A stretch of 64,000 nucleotides of DNA from Pyrrhoderma lamaoense (GCA_002794735.1 NBAZ01000004.1:434001-498000); one strand, 5' to 3'. Positions 1 through 13,900 are shown, counted from the stretch's first letter. The notes: generated by a model from the sequence alone, not told the origin. Made by a program: numbers and translations.

Positions 1-411
1 TCCCATCTCCGTCTTGATTTTGAGATTCTTATTGTTTTCTCTCCCTTTTTATCAGCCCGAGTGACTAGTGGCGCCGAGTAAATGTTGTTGTATACAGTAT
101 TTTGCATCTTTTTTTCTCGTGTCATGTCATATGCATCCATGTATCTCTTACCCTCGAAAAAAATTATCCAACCAAAATAAAGGATATACACATTCGAAAG
201 TTGTTTGCTACATCTAAGTCGTATCGAAAATCAGGACTTCTATAATAAGCTAGAATGGATACTTATGTGTGTTATCGACTCACTAGATTTACGCCGCTCG
301 GAAAGCAACCAATGAACAAGCGCCTTGGTTTTCTCACACATTCGAATTTGAACTGAACAAACTTACAAAGTCTCCTTTCTGTACCTCCATCCATCCTCTT
401 GATACGTTGAT
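1..411. other. Left edge, non-coding upstream sequence
   Basis: I see no coding exon here. The stretch is AT-rich with stops in all frames and leads into the zinc-finger gene that starts near 412, so it probably holds that gene's promoter and the 3' end of an unseen neighbour. Confidence 0.4.
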
Positions 412-1669
412 AATGGAGGTTAATTCAGATACTATTATAATGTGGGCAAAAGACTCATTACAGTCTTACTGCTGTGAGTGGGATGGTTGTAATGTTAAAT
501 GCAATTCTTGGAACAATTACTTTAAGGTAGCTTTTTCTGGATCCTTTTCCTCCTCTAGTACTTCAATAGTTTGTAAAGAAAAACGTAATTTACAAGTCTC
601 ACAACTACGCACCTTTGTGTGCGCCTCGTAAGGGAACTTGGCGTTATGCATGTCTATTTTGAGAAAAACAACTTTTCTTTATGAATAATTCAAAGCTAAT
701 TAGTCTCAAAATTCAACTTAAACTGACATATCTTTTGATTCTAGCATGTCTCTCGAATCCATTGCAGGTTGCAGAAGGTAGATGATTTGACCCATGACAG
801 ATTATATGCTAAGGAATTCTTGTAGAATAATGCACATCCATTGCTTTTATGTAGATGGAGAACACCACCAACCTATGGATATGGCAAAATATGTTCTTTT
901 TCGTTTGAGTCATCTGTTTCCGGTACTAGACTTCTCCAAGATCATGTGAAACAAGTTCATTTTTCAAAGATACAGATTCAATGTCCTTATGAAGGTTAGA
1001 GACATCTCTAGTTTATGATGGACTCATATTACAGTTGGCTAAACAACAATCAACATGATATCTATCAATAGGATGCAAAAAGCAATTCACGCGGCATCCT
1101 AGATTAGCAGAGCATTACGAAGATTATCACGAACCTCCAAGTCAGGAAATGATGTCCAGACATCGAACAGCTCCTATGGTTAGGCAGCCTCAATCTCTCC
1201 ATCCTCTTCCTGATCAACCGCTCTCGAGCTTTCAAATATATGAAAGTGAACAAAGCTCTAGAGTGAGACCACAAGAGTTCAATCCCTCTTCCTCACAGAA
1301 CCCATCGCTACCAGAATTTGAGAAGAAGCAGAAACGAGCGCTGCTAAAAGAGCGAAAACTTGACTCTCATGATTCTGATCTCTCTGAGGATGACTGCTCA
1401 GTCATCTTTGAAGACTTAGATCTCAGCGATAATGTTGAAGTCGGGATAGAAGCCGAGAAAAATGGAGAAACTGTTATCTCAACAAAGGACAATATTGTCA
1501 TCCGCTCAAACAAAGAGACGAATCTCGCTGCGAATGCAGCTATCGCATTGCTCCCATTCCCACCTCCGGGTGGCTATCCCCCCGAGTAGCTCCAGCATCT
1601 TTCGGGTTCGCTTTCATGGAGCAGGAGTATAAGAAACTATTAAAAGAAGAAGATAGTAAACGGAAATGA
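412..1669 (+). CDS. C2H2 zinc-finger protein (multi-exon, one apparent frameshift)
   Basis: Probable nuclear DNA-binding protein. The first exon (start ATG 412) encodes CEWDGCNVKCNSW, a fungal C2H2-like half finger. An exon near 855-994 carries L-x2-H-x4-H. Joining 994 to 1072 across a GT-AG intron gives CPYEGCKKQFTRHPRLAEHY, a clear classical finger with its final His just downstream. The C-terminal part is low complexity, Ser/Glu/Asp-rich and contains KKQKRALLKERK, a possible NLS. The frame stops at 1587, but the next frame continues with convincing coding sequence (MEQEYKKLLKEED) to a stop at 1667-1669. One missing C in the run at 1578-1583 would join them. Exons between 526 and 855 are uncertain. 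The target is unknown. COQ2 lies convergent downstream. Confidence 0.6.
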
Positions 1670-1921
1670 AGTGGCCTTGATGCTGATAGCATTGCTTATA
1701 TCTTTGTATTCAATATAACCCATCTATTATTCTTTTATCGCTTGTTTTATTAATACCTACCCCTTGCACTTCGCTTTGAACGCTCGGACGTTTTTGCCTC
1801 TTGCTTTGATTTCTTCCACATATCCAGATTCAAACTTACAGATACGGTATCGCAGAACTTTCTTAGCATAGAACATATTGCACACTTTTTGTATTCAAAC
1901 GTATACTTGTTTATGTATTAT

Positions 1922-3348
<1,427 letters not shown>

Positions 3349-3512
3349 AACTCATTTCTACTAATCCGGAAAGTAATTGGTATTTATATTTGATTTGACT
3401 CTGGATTCGAATACATAAAGTTCACTCCAACAAAAAAACGCACGCATACAGTGTATAAAGAAAGGTGAAAAAGAAAAGGGATTTCGAATGGAGAAGATGA
3501 CCTGCAAAGACT

Positions 3513-4696
3513 CTACCATTCTTTAGCTAACTTGAAGCACCATTCAAAGTCTAAAAATGAAAAGTCGTTCAGAAATAATTCACTTGAACAAGATAATAGA
3601 TAACGAACCGGCATACACCTCCTTGTCATCATCGATGACACGACTTCGTACATTATATGTACCAGAACGGGCGACCATTCCAGAGGGGACTCTTCAGTAG
3701 GGAAGTTCTTCACATATGGCTCACTGTATCGATTGATATTACTAAATCGCAAAAAGGTTATCTATTCAGGAAAAAAATCAACATACGGTTGAGGACCATA
3801 TGAACCAAGCATTTGCTCCAATTTGTCAACTATTTCCACATGTCAGACGTTTCAAATAACACTGTGATTATTAATACTTACCCTTGATACCAGCACGCTT
3901 GACAACCTGTATGTATTTCACGCCCTGGAGGACCAGTCAAAGGAAAAGCTTCACGAAATCTACAAGGGACTTACTCTGATCTCATAGATCAATCGAAGAA
4001 CAACCCTGTAAGAAGTAAAGCACTCACGAGATAATGGAATGATTAACCTTGAACCGGATAAGAACACTTTATAATGACGTTAATACGAAGAACCCTTGCA
4101 TCACTGAGATAATTATAAACCGACTTGTACTCGACACCTTCCTTAATGGTGATCGGATTCTTCTTTGCGTCGGCAAGTGCAACTGGATCATGCAAGTTTA
4201 GGGCGATAGTCTTGCCAGGCGGTAACGTTGGTGAAGCTAATTCCATGCTAAGCACTGTGACCTGCAAACAGCATGTTAGTTAACACCCACGTAACTAAAG
4301 CTATCAGAAAAATTCAAGAGCATCGAAGTTGCTTATACCTTTGGACCTGAAGTGTCTTGATTTGCTACACTCCCAATACCAAGGCTAGCTTTCCATCGGG
4401 CTAAACTCTCATCATTTGCGTCCATTTGAGCATACTCCTCGGGACTCTGAACTCACGTAGATCAGTAGGGATGTATAGTGTTTTCATGCGTGTGTATTCA
4501 CCTTGGCTGGTCCGGCGACCTTGTACCCTGAAATAAGTAGCATCGGCTTTAGAGGACTAATACATTAACATATACAGTAGTCAAACGCACCCGGAGTCTC
4601 CGAAGCATGGAGGTCATGATCATCGTCGTTCTACAAGTGCAAGTGAATACTAGAAAGTGACCACAAATTCTACTTGACGAAACATACAGCAGACAT
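3513..4696 (-). CDS. RDI1: Rho GDP-dissociation inhibitor (frameshift near C-terminus)
   Basis: Cytosolic chaperone that extracts prenylated Rho/Cdc42 GTPases from membranes and holds them GDP-bound. The start is a tiny exon, ATG at 4696. Spliced exons then give GYKVAGPAK, SPEEYAQMDANDESLARWKA, the regulatory arm, and the immunoglobulin-like fold with ELASPTLPPGKTIALNL, NPITIKEGVEYK, VDKLEQMLGSYGPQP, PYVKNFPTEESP and the family ending FKLAKEW. Between EESP and the expected SGMVARSGTYNVRS the frame is broken: the run of four G at 3685-3688 (plus strand) needs one more base. All other exons fit with GT-AG introns. The gene shares its orientation with COQ2 and the CCCH gene pair, but no functional link is evident. 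Confidence 0.92.
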
Positions 4697-5119
4697 TATT
4701 GTAATAGAGTAGAGAGAAAAGGACTGTTACGTGGACAACAAGTAGATGAGGATGTGTGGTCAAGTTGTGCAAACATTGGATCAGTACTAATTTAGTCTAA
4801 TGTCGTCGATCTATCGATCTGTCCCACGGCTGCTATTTATTGATTGAATCAAACCTTTATATTTATACATCCGGTACATACATATTGAAGTTAATATTAG
4901 CTACGTCACGATGCCAACACCAACAGCATTTTCATTTTACGAGCGCATAATCAGACTTTTATTTTAATCAAGAATACCTTTTTACGCGATAATGGAGACT
5001 AAAAAAATTGTTAACTTTCAAAGTACTCAAGGAATGTGCGTATATCCGTATAAGCCTTTTATTTGTTTGGTGATCATCTAGGGAGTTATCTCTGGAGGAT
5101 GCGAACGAGGAGAGCGTCA
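4697..5119. other. Intergenic, promoter side of the Rho-GDI gene
   Basis: AT-rich with no coding signal on either strand. It should contain the Rho-GDI promoter and the 3' end of the first CCCH gene. Confidence 0.4.
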
Positions 5120-6886
5120 CTACTTCGGTAAGTGTGCCAAGGCTGATGACCCATGTTTTAGTATTAAATGCTTGGTGCGGTTATGCAGCTAGATGTGATA
5201 CTCACGCCCTTTAAACCAACATTTCCCCGTAGCATTATGCGGGCATTCTGACCCCTTTGGACAGATATGTCCCCATATGCATCTATCTCCAAATGAGCAC
5301 TTGCTTCCTATGAAAAATAAGGTTCCAATTTGAAAAGTCAGCTTGGATAAAAAAAGAAAATAAAGGCTGATTCGTTTATTACCTTTCCGTACGGCACTGC
5401 AAGGAGATTTCTTCGCATTGATTGCGAGATTTGTTATGTTTTCTTCAGTAAGGAGGTATTCATGTCCATATTTGCACGTTTCCTGGTTAAAGTAATTAGC
5501 CTTTGGTAATTGCCTCATTCAGGAAGAGACATACACCTCTTGGACACTTTTTTAATAGATAATATTCGTTACATGGTGGCGGATTTTCTTTTATGAAAAT
5601 AGTCGGCTTAATTTTTTGATCCTAATATCTGATGTATGCGGACATACGCTTTGTTAATGACTGACAAGGGCGAGTAATTCAGCCGTAGGACCGATGAGAA
5701 AAATCACTTTCAAACTCACGAAATTAGGGTTGAGAAGTTTCAACTGTTTTGAAATAGTCTCAATATCCTCCGTGCTACGCCTGGCCTTCGTGAATGGGAA
5801 AATAATCTCTTCCTCCCCATTTGGGGTATTCGATGATACTGAAGAAGAGAATCGAGACCTGGGAGACCCTGGGGAGCCGGGGAATTTTGTTGATCGAAAA
5901 AGTTCGTCGAGTTCTAAGATAGGCACACGTAAAGCCTTTAAATCGGCGGCTACATCATGATATCCTCTGAGAAGAATGACTTTGTCTAATAATCCTTCGT
6001 TTTCTAAGGCTGTGAGAGTAGGATGGTATCCGTTGTCGTGTCCACCTGCCAAAGGGTAGCAGTCAGTAAATGTAGACACCCACACTCTTAGTATAGATAA
6101 TACCTCCGAAGAATACTTTACAGGTCTGGGGAAAGCGGCTATAGGTTTGTAAAAACTCTAAAGTTTTATCGGTAAAGCGCAGAGCACTCGGCATGATTAA
6201 ATTCAAATTCTTCCACCTTTTATTTTTGTATCTGCAGCTTCTTTTCCTTGTCCTACATCAACGATGACAAAACGTGGAGAGGCTTGACTAATTCCAACAC
6301 AAAATGCGTCAAATTGTTCGGTAGAACACACCCCATTTCTGATCAGTGTATTCTGTAATCCTTTTCGATTGAAATATATTGTAAGCCAGAACGTAAACCG
6401 TCTTTGTCTATCAAATCCCGTGGACATTAAGCATTCTGCTATACGTTTTGTCAGTAATTGCGCCGCAGTACGTCCACCTTCCAGACCACTCGCTATTAGA
6501 TGATCCGCGAAGATGTTTCCGTCCCCGTCAATTACGCAAAGAACCATGGAGTCCTTCGGGCTTGTTATTAGTAGCCATTCCAAAGAATTGAGATCAACTA
6601 AGAGTCTTAGACTCTCACTTGTAAGGATTCTAATGAGTGGATCTTTGACTGTAGATTTACCCTCTCCTCTTCAAACCGTCTTTTTTCCCGCTCTGCATTC
6701 TCAATGGTTACTGATCGGGCTTGTTTCCATACTGTTAGTTCTTCTTCGAGCTGTGCCACCCGAGTCTCAAGCTCTCTGTTTTTCTGGACGGTTATGGAGG
6801 ATAGGTCTAAGAAACCTTAGTGGAAATCTTTTGATATTGAGCAAGGATATTATTTCACCTTGAAGTTGTTTGAGCAAGTGATCCCT
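5120..6886 (-). CDS. CCCH zinc-finger protein with DUF7923/NYN-like domain, copy 1
   Basis: Member of a fungal family that couples an N-terminal coiled coil and a nuclease-like alpha/beta domain to C-terminal CCCH fingers; probably RNA-binding, function unknown. Exons in order: coiled coil (6640-6800, QLEEELTVWKQARSV); the domain core with VLCVIDGDGNIF, FVIVDVGQGKEAADTKIK, RFPQTCKVFFGG and GHDNGYHPTLTALENEG; a linker; then fingers CNEYYLLKKCPRETCKYGH (C-x8-C-x4-C-x3-H) and CSFGDRCIWGHICPKGSEC. The last exon is inferred from a splice at 5208 with a stop at 5120. The N-terminal exon is uncertain; a candidate ATG lies at 7256. The acidic residues in IDGDG, DVG and GHDNGY resemble NYN/PIN-type active-site positions, which is inference. 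A divergent paralog follows directly upstream at 7716-9804. Confidence 0.75.
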
Positions 6887-7715
6887 ACAGCCTCACATCA
6901 ATTTTTAGATTGCAACAAGCGAAAGCAATAGTGAGCCATTACCACTCATGGACCACTCGTTGATGGCCTGTGGTTGATGTATCCGTGTCCAACCGAATCT
7001 ATAGTGTAGAATTTTGAGTTAGTCGGGACCTCGGGAAGATGAACGAAACCAAAGCAAGAAGTTGTCACAGCATGTCTTATGACTCTTGAAGGGGTGCTTC
7101 AAGGCATAACAGCTTCCATTTGATGTGATCCGATATTCCAGTCAGAAAGTGCTGAAGTAACAGAACTTTACAGAAACCGAAGCCAAAGCGCCCTACCTGG
7201 GACTCGTGTCTACTAAGCGCCATATTTCTACTATTTTCTTCAGTTTTTCCAGACATAGATGCAAGGGTATATCAGTCCTAGATAGAAGATAGATGCATGG
7301 CGGTTATCCAAGGTTCTATTGACGTGGTGTTTGTGGTAGAAGAATAAAGCAGTATGGGGGACTACTTCACTCGTCACATACTTAATATACATGATCGGCA
7401 TTGTAAATGAGATTTAAATGATAAATCGTTAAAAAAACCGAATAAGGTAACATGCTTTACAGACAAGTACTACTAGTACATCAATGAGAATACAGGCGTG
7501 CAAGAACTAAGGTTACAGATACAGCAAAAGCACAAAAATCGAGTTTTCTAATAAATAGGTTAGACAGAGCAAAGCGAAAGATCCAATATACTCCTAGACA
7601 ACAACCCCTCAATCAACCTGAACACCTAAAGATGGAAAAATGACAAAATAATAAAACGGATTTGTCCTGTTGAAGGATGGTATTTAGAAAGACAGGATAT
7701 AATAATGATAACAAA
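6887..7715. other. Region between the two CCCH paralogs
   Basis: Mostly non-coding. It may hold the first exon of copy 1 (minus-strand ATG at 7256 followed by about 20 codons and a GT donor) and the 3' untranslated region of copy 2. No other coding signal seen. Confidence 0.35.
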
Positions 7716-9804
7716 TCAGACTTCAGCCTCAAGATGCATATTTGCTAGAAATTATGAGTATAGGTTATTTGATATTTTATAATACACAAATAGTGGAGTA
7801 ATAATCACTTACGTCCAGAAAATTTGCAGTTACCATTTCTGAAATAGTGACAACGAGTGAGATACGGACAAGTGTGTCCATAGCAACAATTTTCTCCAAA
7901 GACACATATATCTCCTGTTTGATAACAAGTTTTGTCAGATGACGCATAGTTTAAAAATCGAGTGGGAATTAGACGACGAACCTCTATTGACTGCTGGACA
8001 CGGGACCTTCCTTGCATTGATTCTCAGGGCGTCATAGTCGTCATCGTCCAGAATATAATCATGTCCGAACCGACAGTCTGGGCCATGTTTACATCCATTT
8101 GCGGCTAGATAGAAGAGAGTACACGGTGGGGGCTTGTGTTGGTTCAGAGGCTTCCAGGGGTTCCTTGATTAATTTTGGATACTAAATAGACACGAGATGA
8201 AAAAACTTACGATATCATGATTGATTCTTCGTGGTTTTCCAATCTCCTTCCCTTCAGTTATTTCCTCACCTTCGAGATGTGACTCGCGTTGGTCCTGTGG
8301 ACACGAACGATAGCTGATCGGACCATGTACGTGCCCTAGAACGACTCGGGGATGACGGTCCGAGACTTGTGGAGACGACATGCTTGAGCTCGCACGTCTG
8401 GTTTTAACAATTCCAACAGCTTTGTTCTCATTGTCTGTGTCTGAATTGCGATATGGTGGCGGCGGTGGCGAAATACTACCTCTTGAAGAAGAATCACTTT
8501 GTTTTGCACTTCTCGGTGAGGCAAGTCCAGGAGGGGGTACAAAGCTGGTAGGTGTTTCAGGAGGACTCGATTGACTAGATGTGCTATCCGAACAAGAATG
8601 ACCCTCGGACAGTAACCGTTCAGATATGAACAAGTTGGGGATGACAAGACTGGGCAGTTGTAGTTGGCTAATTTCGGGATCAATATCAGGGAGACCTGGA
8701 AGAAGGACGATTTTGTCATGATACAGGGCATTTAGCTGGAGGGAGTGTAACTGGGGCATGTATACATTCGTATTGCATCCTGTATAGTAATCAGGGATTG
8801 TTGTAAAGCACATATTTTCCAAAAAACGTACCACCAAAAACAACCTTGTGTATTTCCTGCGACCGAGCTTGATATTCGAGATGTGCTAGTAGATTATTAG
8901 CTTGAAGTTTCGAGCCATCGAGGAATTGCCATGTAAATTGAGTTAGCTACCTTTAACCTTGGCGGCGGTTGCGCCATCGTCACCACCTACGTCGGCCATC
9001 ATAAACCGGTCTGATGACTGATTGAACCCCATCAAGAAGTCCTCGAACCTTTCCCGAACCTCCCTGTTCCTAGAGCCAGTTCTAGCAAGTGAATTCAGTA
9101 AAGTAGTTTTGCTGAAGAAGACATAGGTCCACAGATGGCAAGGTTGCATTGCAGTCAGATGGTAACGGATCGATTCTCCAAGCTGTTTGGCCGCATGAAG
9201 CCCTCCATCCTTACCCCGAGCTATCAATTCTGGGGCAAAGATGGTATCATTCCCATCAATAAGACAGACTATACGTTTATCTGCCTGTGTGAGAATGAGC
9301 TATTAAGCAATAGATGATATGATCTAAGAGATAAACACCCACACTTTTCTGGGAGTCCAAAAGTTCCAACTTTTTTCTGAGAGTGGAAACCTCTTCGGCT
9401 AGGATCCGTTTGCTGTTTTCCGCCTCGACGCAAGCTCTTTTGAATACGGCAAGATCATTCTCCACTTTACAGTGGAGATTATGTGTGCGTGAGCATTGTG
9501 ATCGAGATCGACAAGATACTCCGTTGACTTACAATTCTTACACCGTTCATCATAACCGGACTCGGCTGATAGTATAGTGTGAATCTCGCCTGGTAGAAGG
9601 GGATTTCTATAATGAGGGAAAGGGTAGGATGCATCACTGTTCCAACTCACTTTGCAAGCGACGTAGGTAATGATCACTAGAGGACGGAAGAACACGATAT
9701 TAAATATGTGAGACGCGGACTTGGTGGCGTCATAGAGGGGGACGAAGACATACAATAACTGTTGCTTAGTCTGGCTGACACTGGGGCTGTCTGGTTGCTC
9801 AAGC
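7716..9804 (-). CDS. CCCH zinc-finger protein with DUF7923/NYN-like domain, copy 2 (divergent)
   Basis: Paralog of the neighbouring copy 1 with the same order: coiled coil (ENDLAVFKRACVEAENSKR at 9400-9465), nuclease-like domain (RIVCLIDGNDTIFAPEL, then MMADVGGDDGATAAKVKG), a Ser/Pro-rich linker (8400-8650), and CCCH fingers CTLFYLAANGCKHGPDCRFGH (C-x8-C-x5-C-x3-H without its terminal residue pair) and CVFGENCCYGHTCPYLTRC. An intron after 7810 leads to a last exon ending at 7716. Compared with copy 1 the GHDNGY motif is replaced by CNTNVY and GKEAADTKI by DDGATAAKV, so a catalytic or binding role may be lost. The first exon (ATG 9804) and its junction are uncertain, and one junction near 8163-8213 does not keep phase, possibly through a missing base. 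Confidence 0.68.
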
Positions 9805-11199
9805 ATTATAGAAGGGAGTGAGGATAGAAGAAGGAGGCAAGGAAGGATGAGGGGAGCAAAGGAGAGAGATGGAGAGAGAAGTGGCACGGCTTATAAAGGA
9901 GATGATTCGAAACGTGCTAGGCTAGAGCGATACAAGCAGAGGCTTGGACTGAGTAGGCAATAGGGAAGTGTGGTTGGTTCTTAAAGGCGAATTGTCCTGA
10001 GTCAGCGCATGTGCGCACATTCAATCAGCTCAGGGTTTGTTTGAAGAGGCTGATAGATCTCGAGCTTTGCTCACGAGGGTCCAGAATGCCAGTATGTAAC
10101 AATAAATAAAACACTATCTCACTCGCAAATAATATAAACTAGGCAGTGATTGATAATTGGGGTAGAAATCGATGGGAGCACGAGCACAAGCACAGCGGAG
10201 CCAACGGGGGCCATGGCCCGAATCATGTCTGCTTCCAGCTCTCCCCTTTCCTTCTTGTTCTCTCGAATGTCGGATGGAAATTTAGTTCCGCTTCCAGCCT
10301 GCCTTTATCATCGTCCCTGTCCTATGGGATCATCCTATTCATTCAAATCGTCAACGTAAACTTCTGCCGCACACTCACACAACTCTGAGTTTATAATATA
10401 ATTCCTGACTCAGTCTCTCATTCCCCGTCACGTGTCCGAAGAATCTTCACCTCAATAATGCTCTCATTGATGGTCGTCAATGGCTGCGCGGGTGAGGCCG
10501 ATTCGCAGTATCCGTCTCCGACTCTTACACGAGCCGCGATCACCGTGTCTTGAGCTATTCAAAGCCGATACAAGTATGAAGCTACATCATACCTCACAGA
10601 AGTCATAGTCTCAATTGTGTGAATTATTCGTTTAGACTGATACGTTCTTTCGTGTCGGAAGTATGTGAGTTCCTAGCGTACGTAGCCCAATGGTCAATAC
10701 AGTTTCATTTGTATGGAAGTTACATTCTTAAGCGTACATCACATAAATGCCACAAATATACAGGTGGGTATACGAATGGACGCCAGGCACTAGTACGTAC
10801 ATAAGCGAATGTTTTTCAAATTCAAGAGAGAAAGTATCCAAACGGTGTATGTCGCCTTTGGTTCCTAGCGTTCTCTCGTATACCTTCCTGTATTCATTGT
10901 TCGAACACCACCTGGCTAGATAAGGACACTGCAAAGGTAAGGGTTCATGTTCGACCTAAAAAAAATCCCCTGATCTACTGGCTAAATCAATACTTTGGAA
11001 TGAATAATTTCAATAAAGATGCCGTAGTGGCTAAGTATGACATAATGCTTCCTTTTCAAGCCGTCGATCGCCGCCGTTAGCGTGTCCCATAGGTTCTCTA
11101 CCTGTCGCGTCAGGAGAACATAGTCCTAGTCTATTGTTCTCGTGTACAGCACAAAGTCGACACTAGTCTGTCCATAACTCAAGTATCAAACTCTTCCTT
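9805..11199. promoter_or_regulatory. Divergent promoter region between CCCH copy 2 and VPS17
   Basis: No conserved coding sequence on either strand. It contains two AP-1/Gcn4-type sites (TGAGTCA at 9998-10004 and TGACTCA at 10406-10412), a CACGTG E-box near 10430, and a perfect 12-bp palindrome, ATGTGCGCACAT, at 10009-10020 right beside the first AP-1 site. Function of these sites is inferred from their sequence only. Confidence 0.4.
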
Positions 11200-13490
11200 A
11201 TGTTTGATCCACTCGCTAGCACCCCTTTTGCTGATGATACCGAAACCGTCCCACCTTGGCCAACAACACCTCATACTCCTGGCTCCCCCATTCCAAACCT
11301 TCGGCGCTCTCAGCCTCAGACGCCGATCAAAATTTCAACGTCATCCTCAGATGGTACAACTAGTCCGTATGGAAAAGAACCTCAGATTTATGGACAACCA
11401 GAGTCGGGCCTTATTTCTCCCACAACAAATAAAGGTGTAAACGGAAAAATGTACGAAAGACAAGAGCCCTATCTACGCGCTAGAATCACAATGCTAGACA
11501 GGAACAGGAGGGATATCCTCATCAGATTTGATGCGCAGGTGAGCCTTGGAAGCTTGTCAACTGGTGTTCGTTCTTACGGAAAACGTGTGATCATATGTCT
11601 ATAGACGAACTTACCGAATTTCACTGGTTCTACATACCGCAATGTTTCTAGGTCCTATGCAGAATTTCAGCAATTATATGAAGGTGTTGTTTACAATAAC
11701 CCTCAGACTATCGTACCAGCCCTTCCATTAGCTCAAACATCTGCCCCCACCGACGAAGAAGATGATCGCTTAGTGCGTATAATGTTACAGCGTTGGTTAA
11801 CACGCGTTTGCGAGGAGCCTTTTCTCATGCGGGATGAAGAGTTGCGCTCATTTATTGAGAGTGATTTCGGGTACCAGCCGATGCCACGAAATCCTCGTCG
11901 TAAGACTGGCTCTGGATTTAGTCTCATTAAGCGAGGAGTGCCAGATGAAGACGAGACTCTGCAACGTGCACGCTTTGAACTGACGAAACTAGAAGGTCAA
12001 TTCTTCGATGCCGCAAAAGCTATAGACAAATTAGCGCGAAGCCGCAAAAGTAATTATTCTCGTTCTTTACTTCAGTTTGATGTCAGTCTGGACTAAACTT
12101 CGTAGCTCTTTCTTTTGCTCAGGCGGAAATGGGTAACAAACTAGTTAGTTTTGCTACTTTCGAATCGCACCCTCCTCTGTCAAATGCTCTCAATAAACTC
12201 GGGCGGGCATGGCATACAATCTCCGACTTAGATGGGTCAGAAGCTATCAGTGAATGTGTTATTATTGGCGATTCACTAGGATATCAGGGGATAAACTCGA
12301 AATCTGCTAAGGAAACCCTTCAACAACGGACTGCCGTTTTAGAAGAGTATCAAGCGGCTGTAAAGACTAGTATATCTAAGCGACGGCAAATTGAAAGATT
12401 AAAGTCCAGTTCGAGCATCAATCCCGCCAGAGTCGATGAAGCACTTGAAGACCTAGAAGAGGTGAGTGAACCCTAGTGTAAACAGTTCCGAGTGAAGTAA
12501 CAGATCGTGCCCTCCCTCAAGGCTAACAAATATGAGCAAATACTCGCTCAGAGAGTTGATGGAATTTCACACAATCTCCATCTAGGACTTGAAAGGCACA
12601 ATAAACTGGTAGAGGAAGACGTGCAAGCGGCTCTAATTGAGCATGCAAGGACTATGCTGCTATATGAGCGCAAAAGGCTGCGCGAACTTGAAGCACTTTT
12701 GCCCGATATTGAGGCAGGGGACAGTAAATATATCCCGACTTCAACCGGTCCTCCGCGTCCAAAATTCATCCCTAAACTCGAAGACGATCCTAAACCCGCA
12801 CCTCCTGTCCATGTTACAGCACCCCCGCCGCAAGTTCCTGCTCTAGGAACAGCCGCGTCCTTTAGACCTCCGGGAATGGGTCCAGTTCCACCTAAAAAGA
12901 CACCTATTACAACCTCTCTTCCTCCTCAATCGCCGGGAGCCGGCCCTTCAACACCTGTAAGTGCTGGTACCTCACGGATCGGAACCCCTACACAATCTCT
13001 TCCGAATGCATCTGGGGAACCTCCTCTGGGTGGACGTTTGATTGATGGTACGAAATCTATGTTTATTACTCCCTCCGTGACATTGGCCCCTTCTTCGGCG
13101 GCTTCGTCCGGCGCGTCTACGCGTTCTGCTCCTACGACTGTGCCACCAAGTGCATCGCCATCTCCCGCACCAACAGCATCATCAACGATACCATCAGCAT
13201 CTGGTGTTGCTACTTCCACCGTTTCTGGAACGAGAACGGGTGCTGCAACTACAGTGTATCATGAAACCGATCCTCTCGGACCCTTGAGTCCAAATGTACA
13301 AATAAATCGTACAACGATCTCAAACTCCTCTTTCTCATCCGGAACGAATGGATATACGAGACGTGAAGAGATTGATCCTCTTGGATTAGGAAAACCGGTG
13401 CTTATGACGCAATCTATGCATCTTCCGCCAAAACCCCAACGTTCTCGTATCAATGCCCGAGAGGCTGCTAGCAAATTAGCCAACTTCTGA
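11200..13490 (+). CDS. VPS17: Retromer sorting nexin Vps17 (PX-BAR protein)
   Basis: Subunit of the retromer membrane-binding dimer (with Vps5) that recycles cargo receptors from endosome to Golgi. Four exons: 11200-11538, 11605-12081, 12123-12461 and 12504-13490, all GT-AG. The PX domain follows a disordered N-terminus: YLRARITMLDRNRRDILIRF, then after intron 1 TNLPNFTGSTYRNVSRSYAE, IVPALPLAQTSAPTDEEDDR and SFIESDFGYQP. The rest is a helical BAR domain (exons 2-4), ending about ELEALLPDIEAG. The last ~250 residues are Pro/Ser/Thr-rich and disordered, with two DPLG motifs (DPLGPL, DPLGLG) that echo the DPL at residues 3-5. No frameshift found. The ATG at 11200 gives the expected N-terminus. 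Confidence 0.95.
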
Positions 13491-13900
13491 TTTCCCTTCC
13501 TTTTCGGTGTACTCAATTTATTTGTTTTTTTTCTATCATTCTGCTAAAATATTTTTTTACACCTGAAATTTTCATCTGAGAAGATAACTCGGTCACTCTG
13601 CGCCCCCCTCTCTCCTTCCTTAGAAAGAGAAGGAAAGAAGGAAAAGGCTGTCCTTTTCTGATATGATTTGAAATGTACATGTATGTTTGTACGGATATTA
13701 TTGTATACGGTACATGATACATCTCATCTTAATAATATTATAACAAGTTGAGAAAGGGAACTATAGATATTAATGAACTACTACTACTACTTACAAATAG
13801 GAATTACTCTGATTTTGTTAGTGCTCTATCAGTGGTTTCGCTTACGTTAAAATCGCGGTGGGTTGAAAGACAGGATGATATAGGTTATTCGTGTGCATGT
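13491..13900. other. 3' region between convergent VPS17 and coiled-coil gene
   Basis: T-rich after the VPS17 stop, then AT-rich. No coding signal beyond the last exon of the neighbouring minus-strand gene. Confidence 0.4.

Noticed and set aside
12926..13219. Minus-strand ORF rich in Asp, Val and Gly
   Set aside because: Shadow of the Ser/Thr/Pro-rich tail of VPS17.
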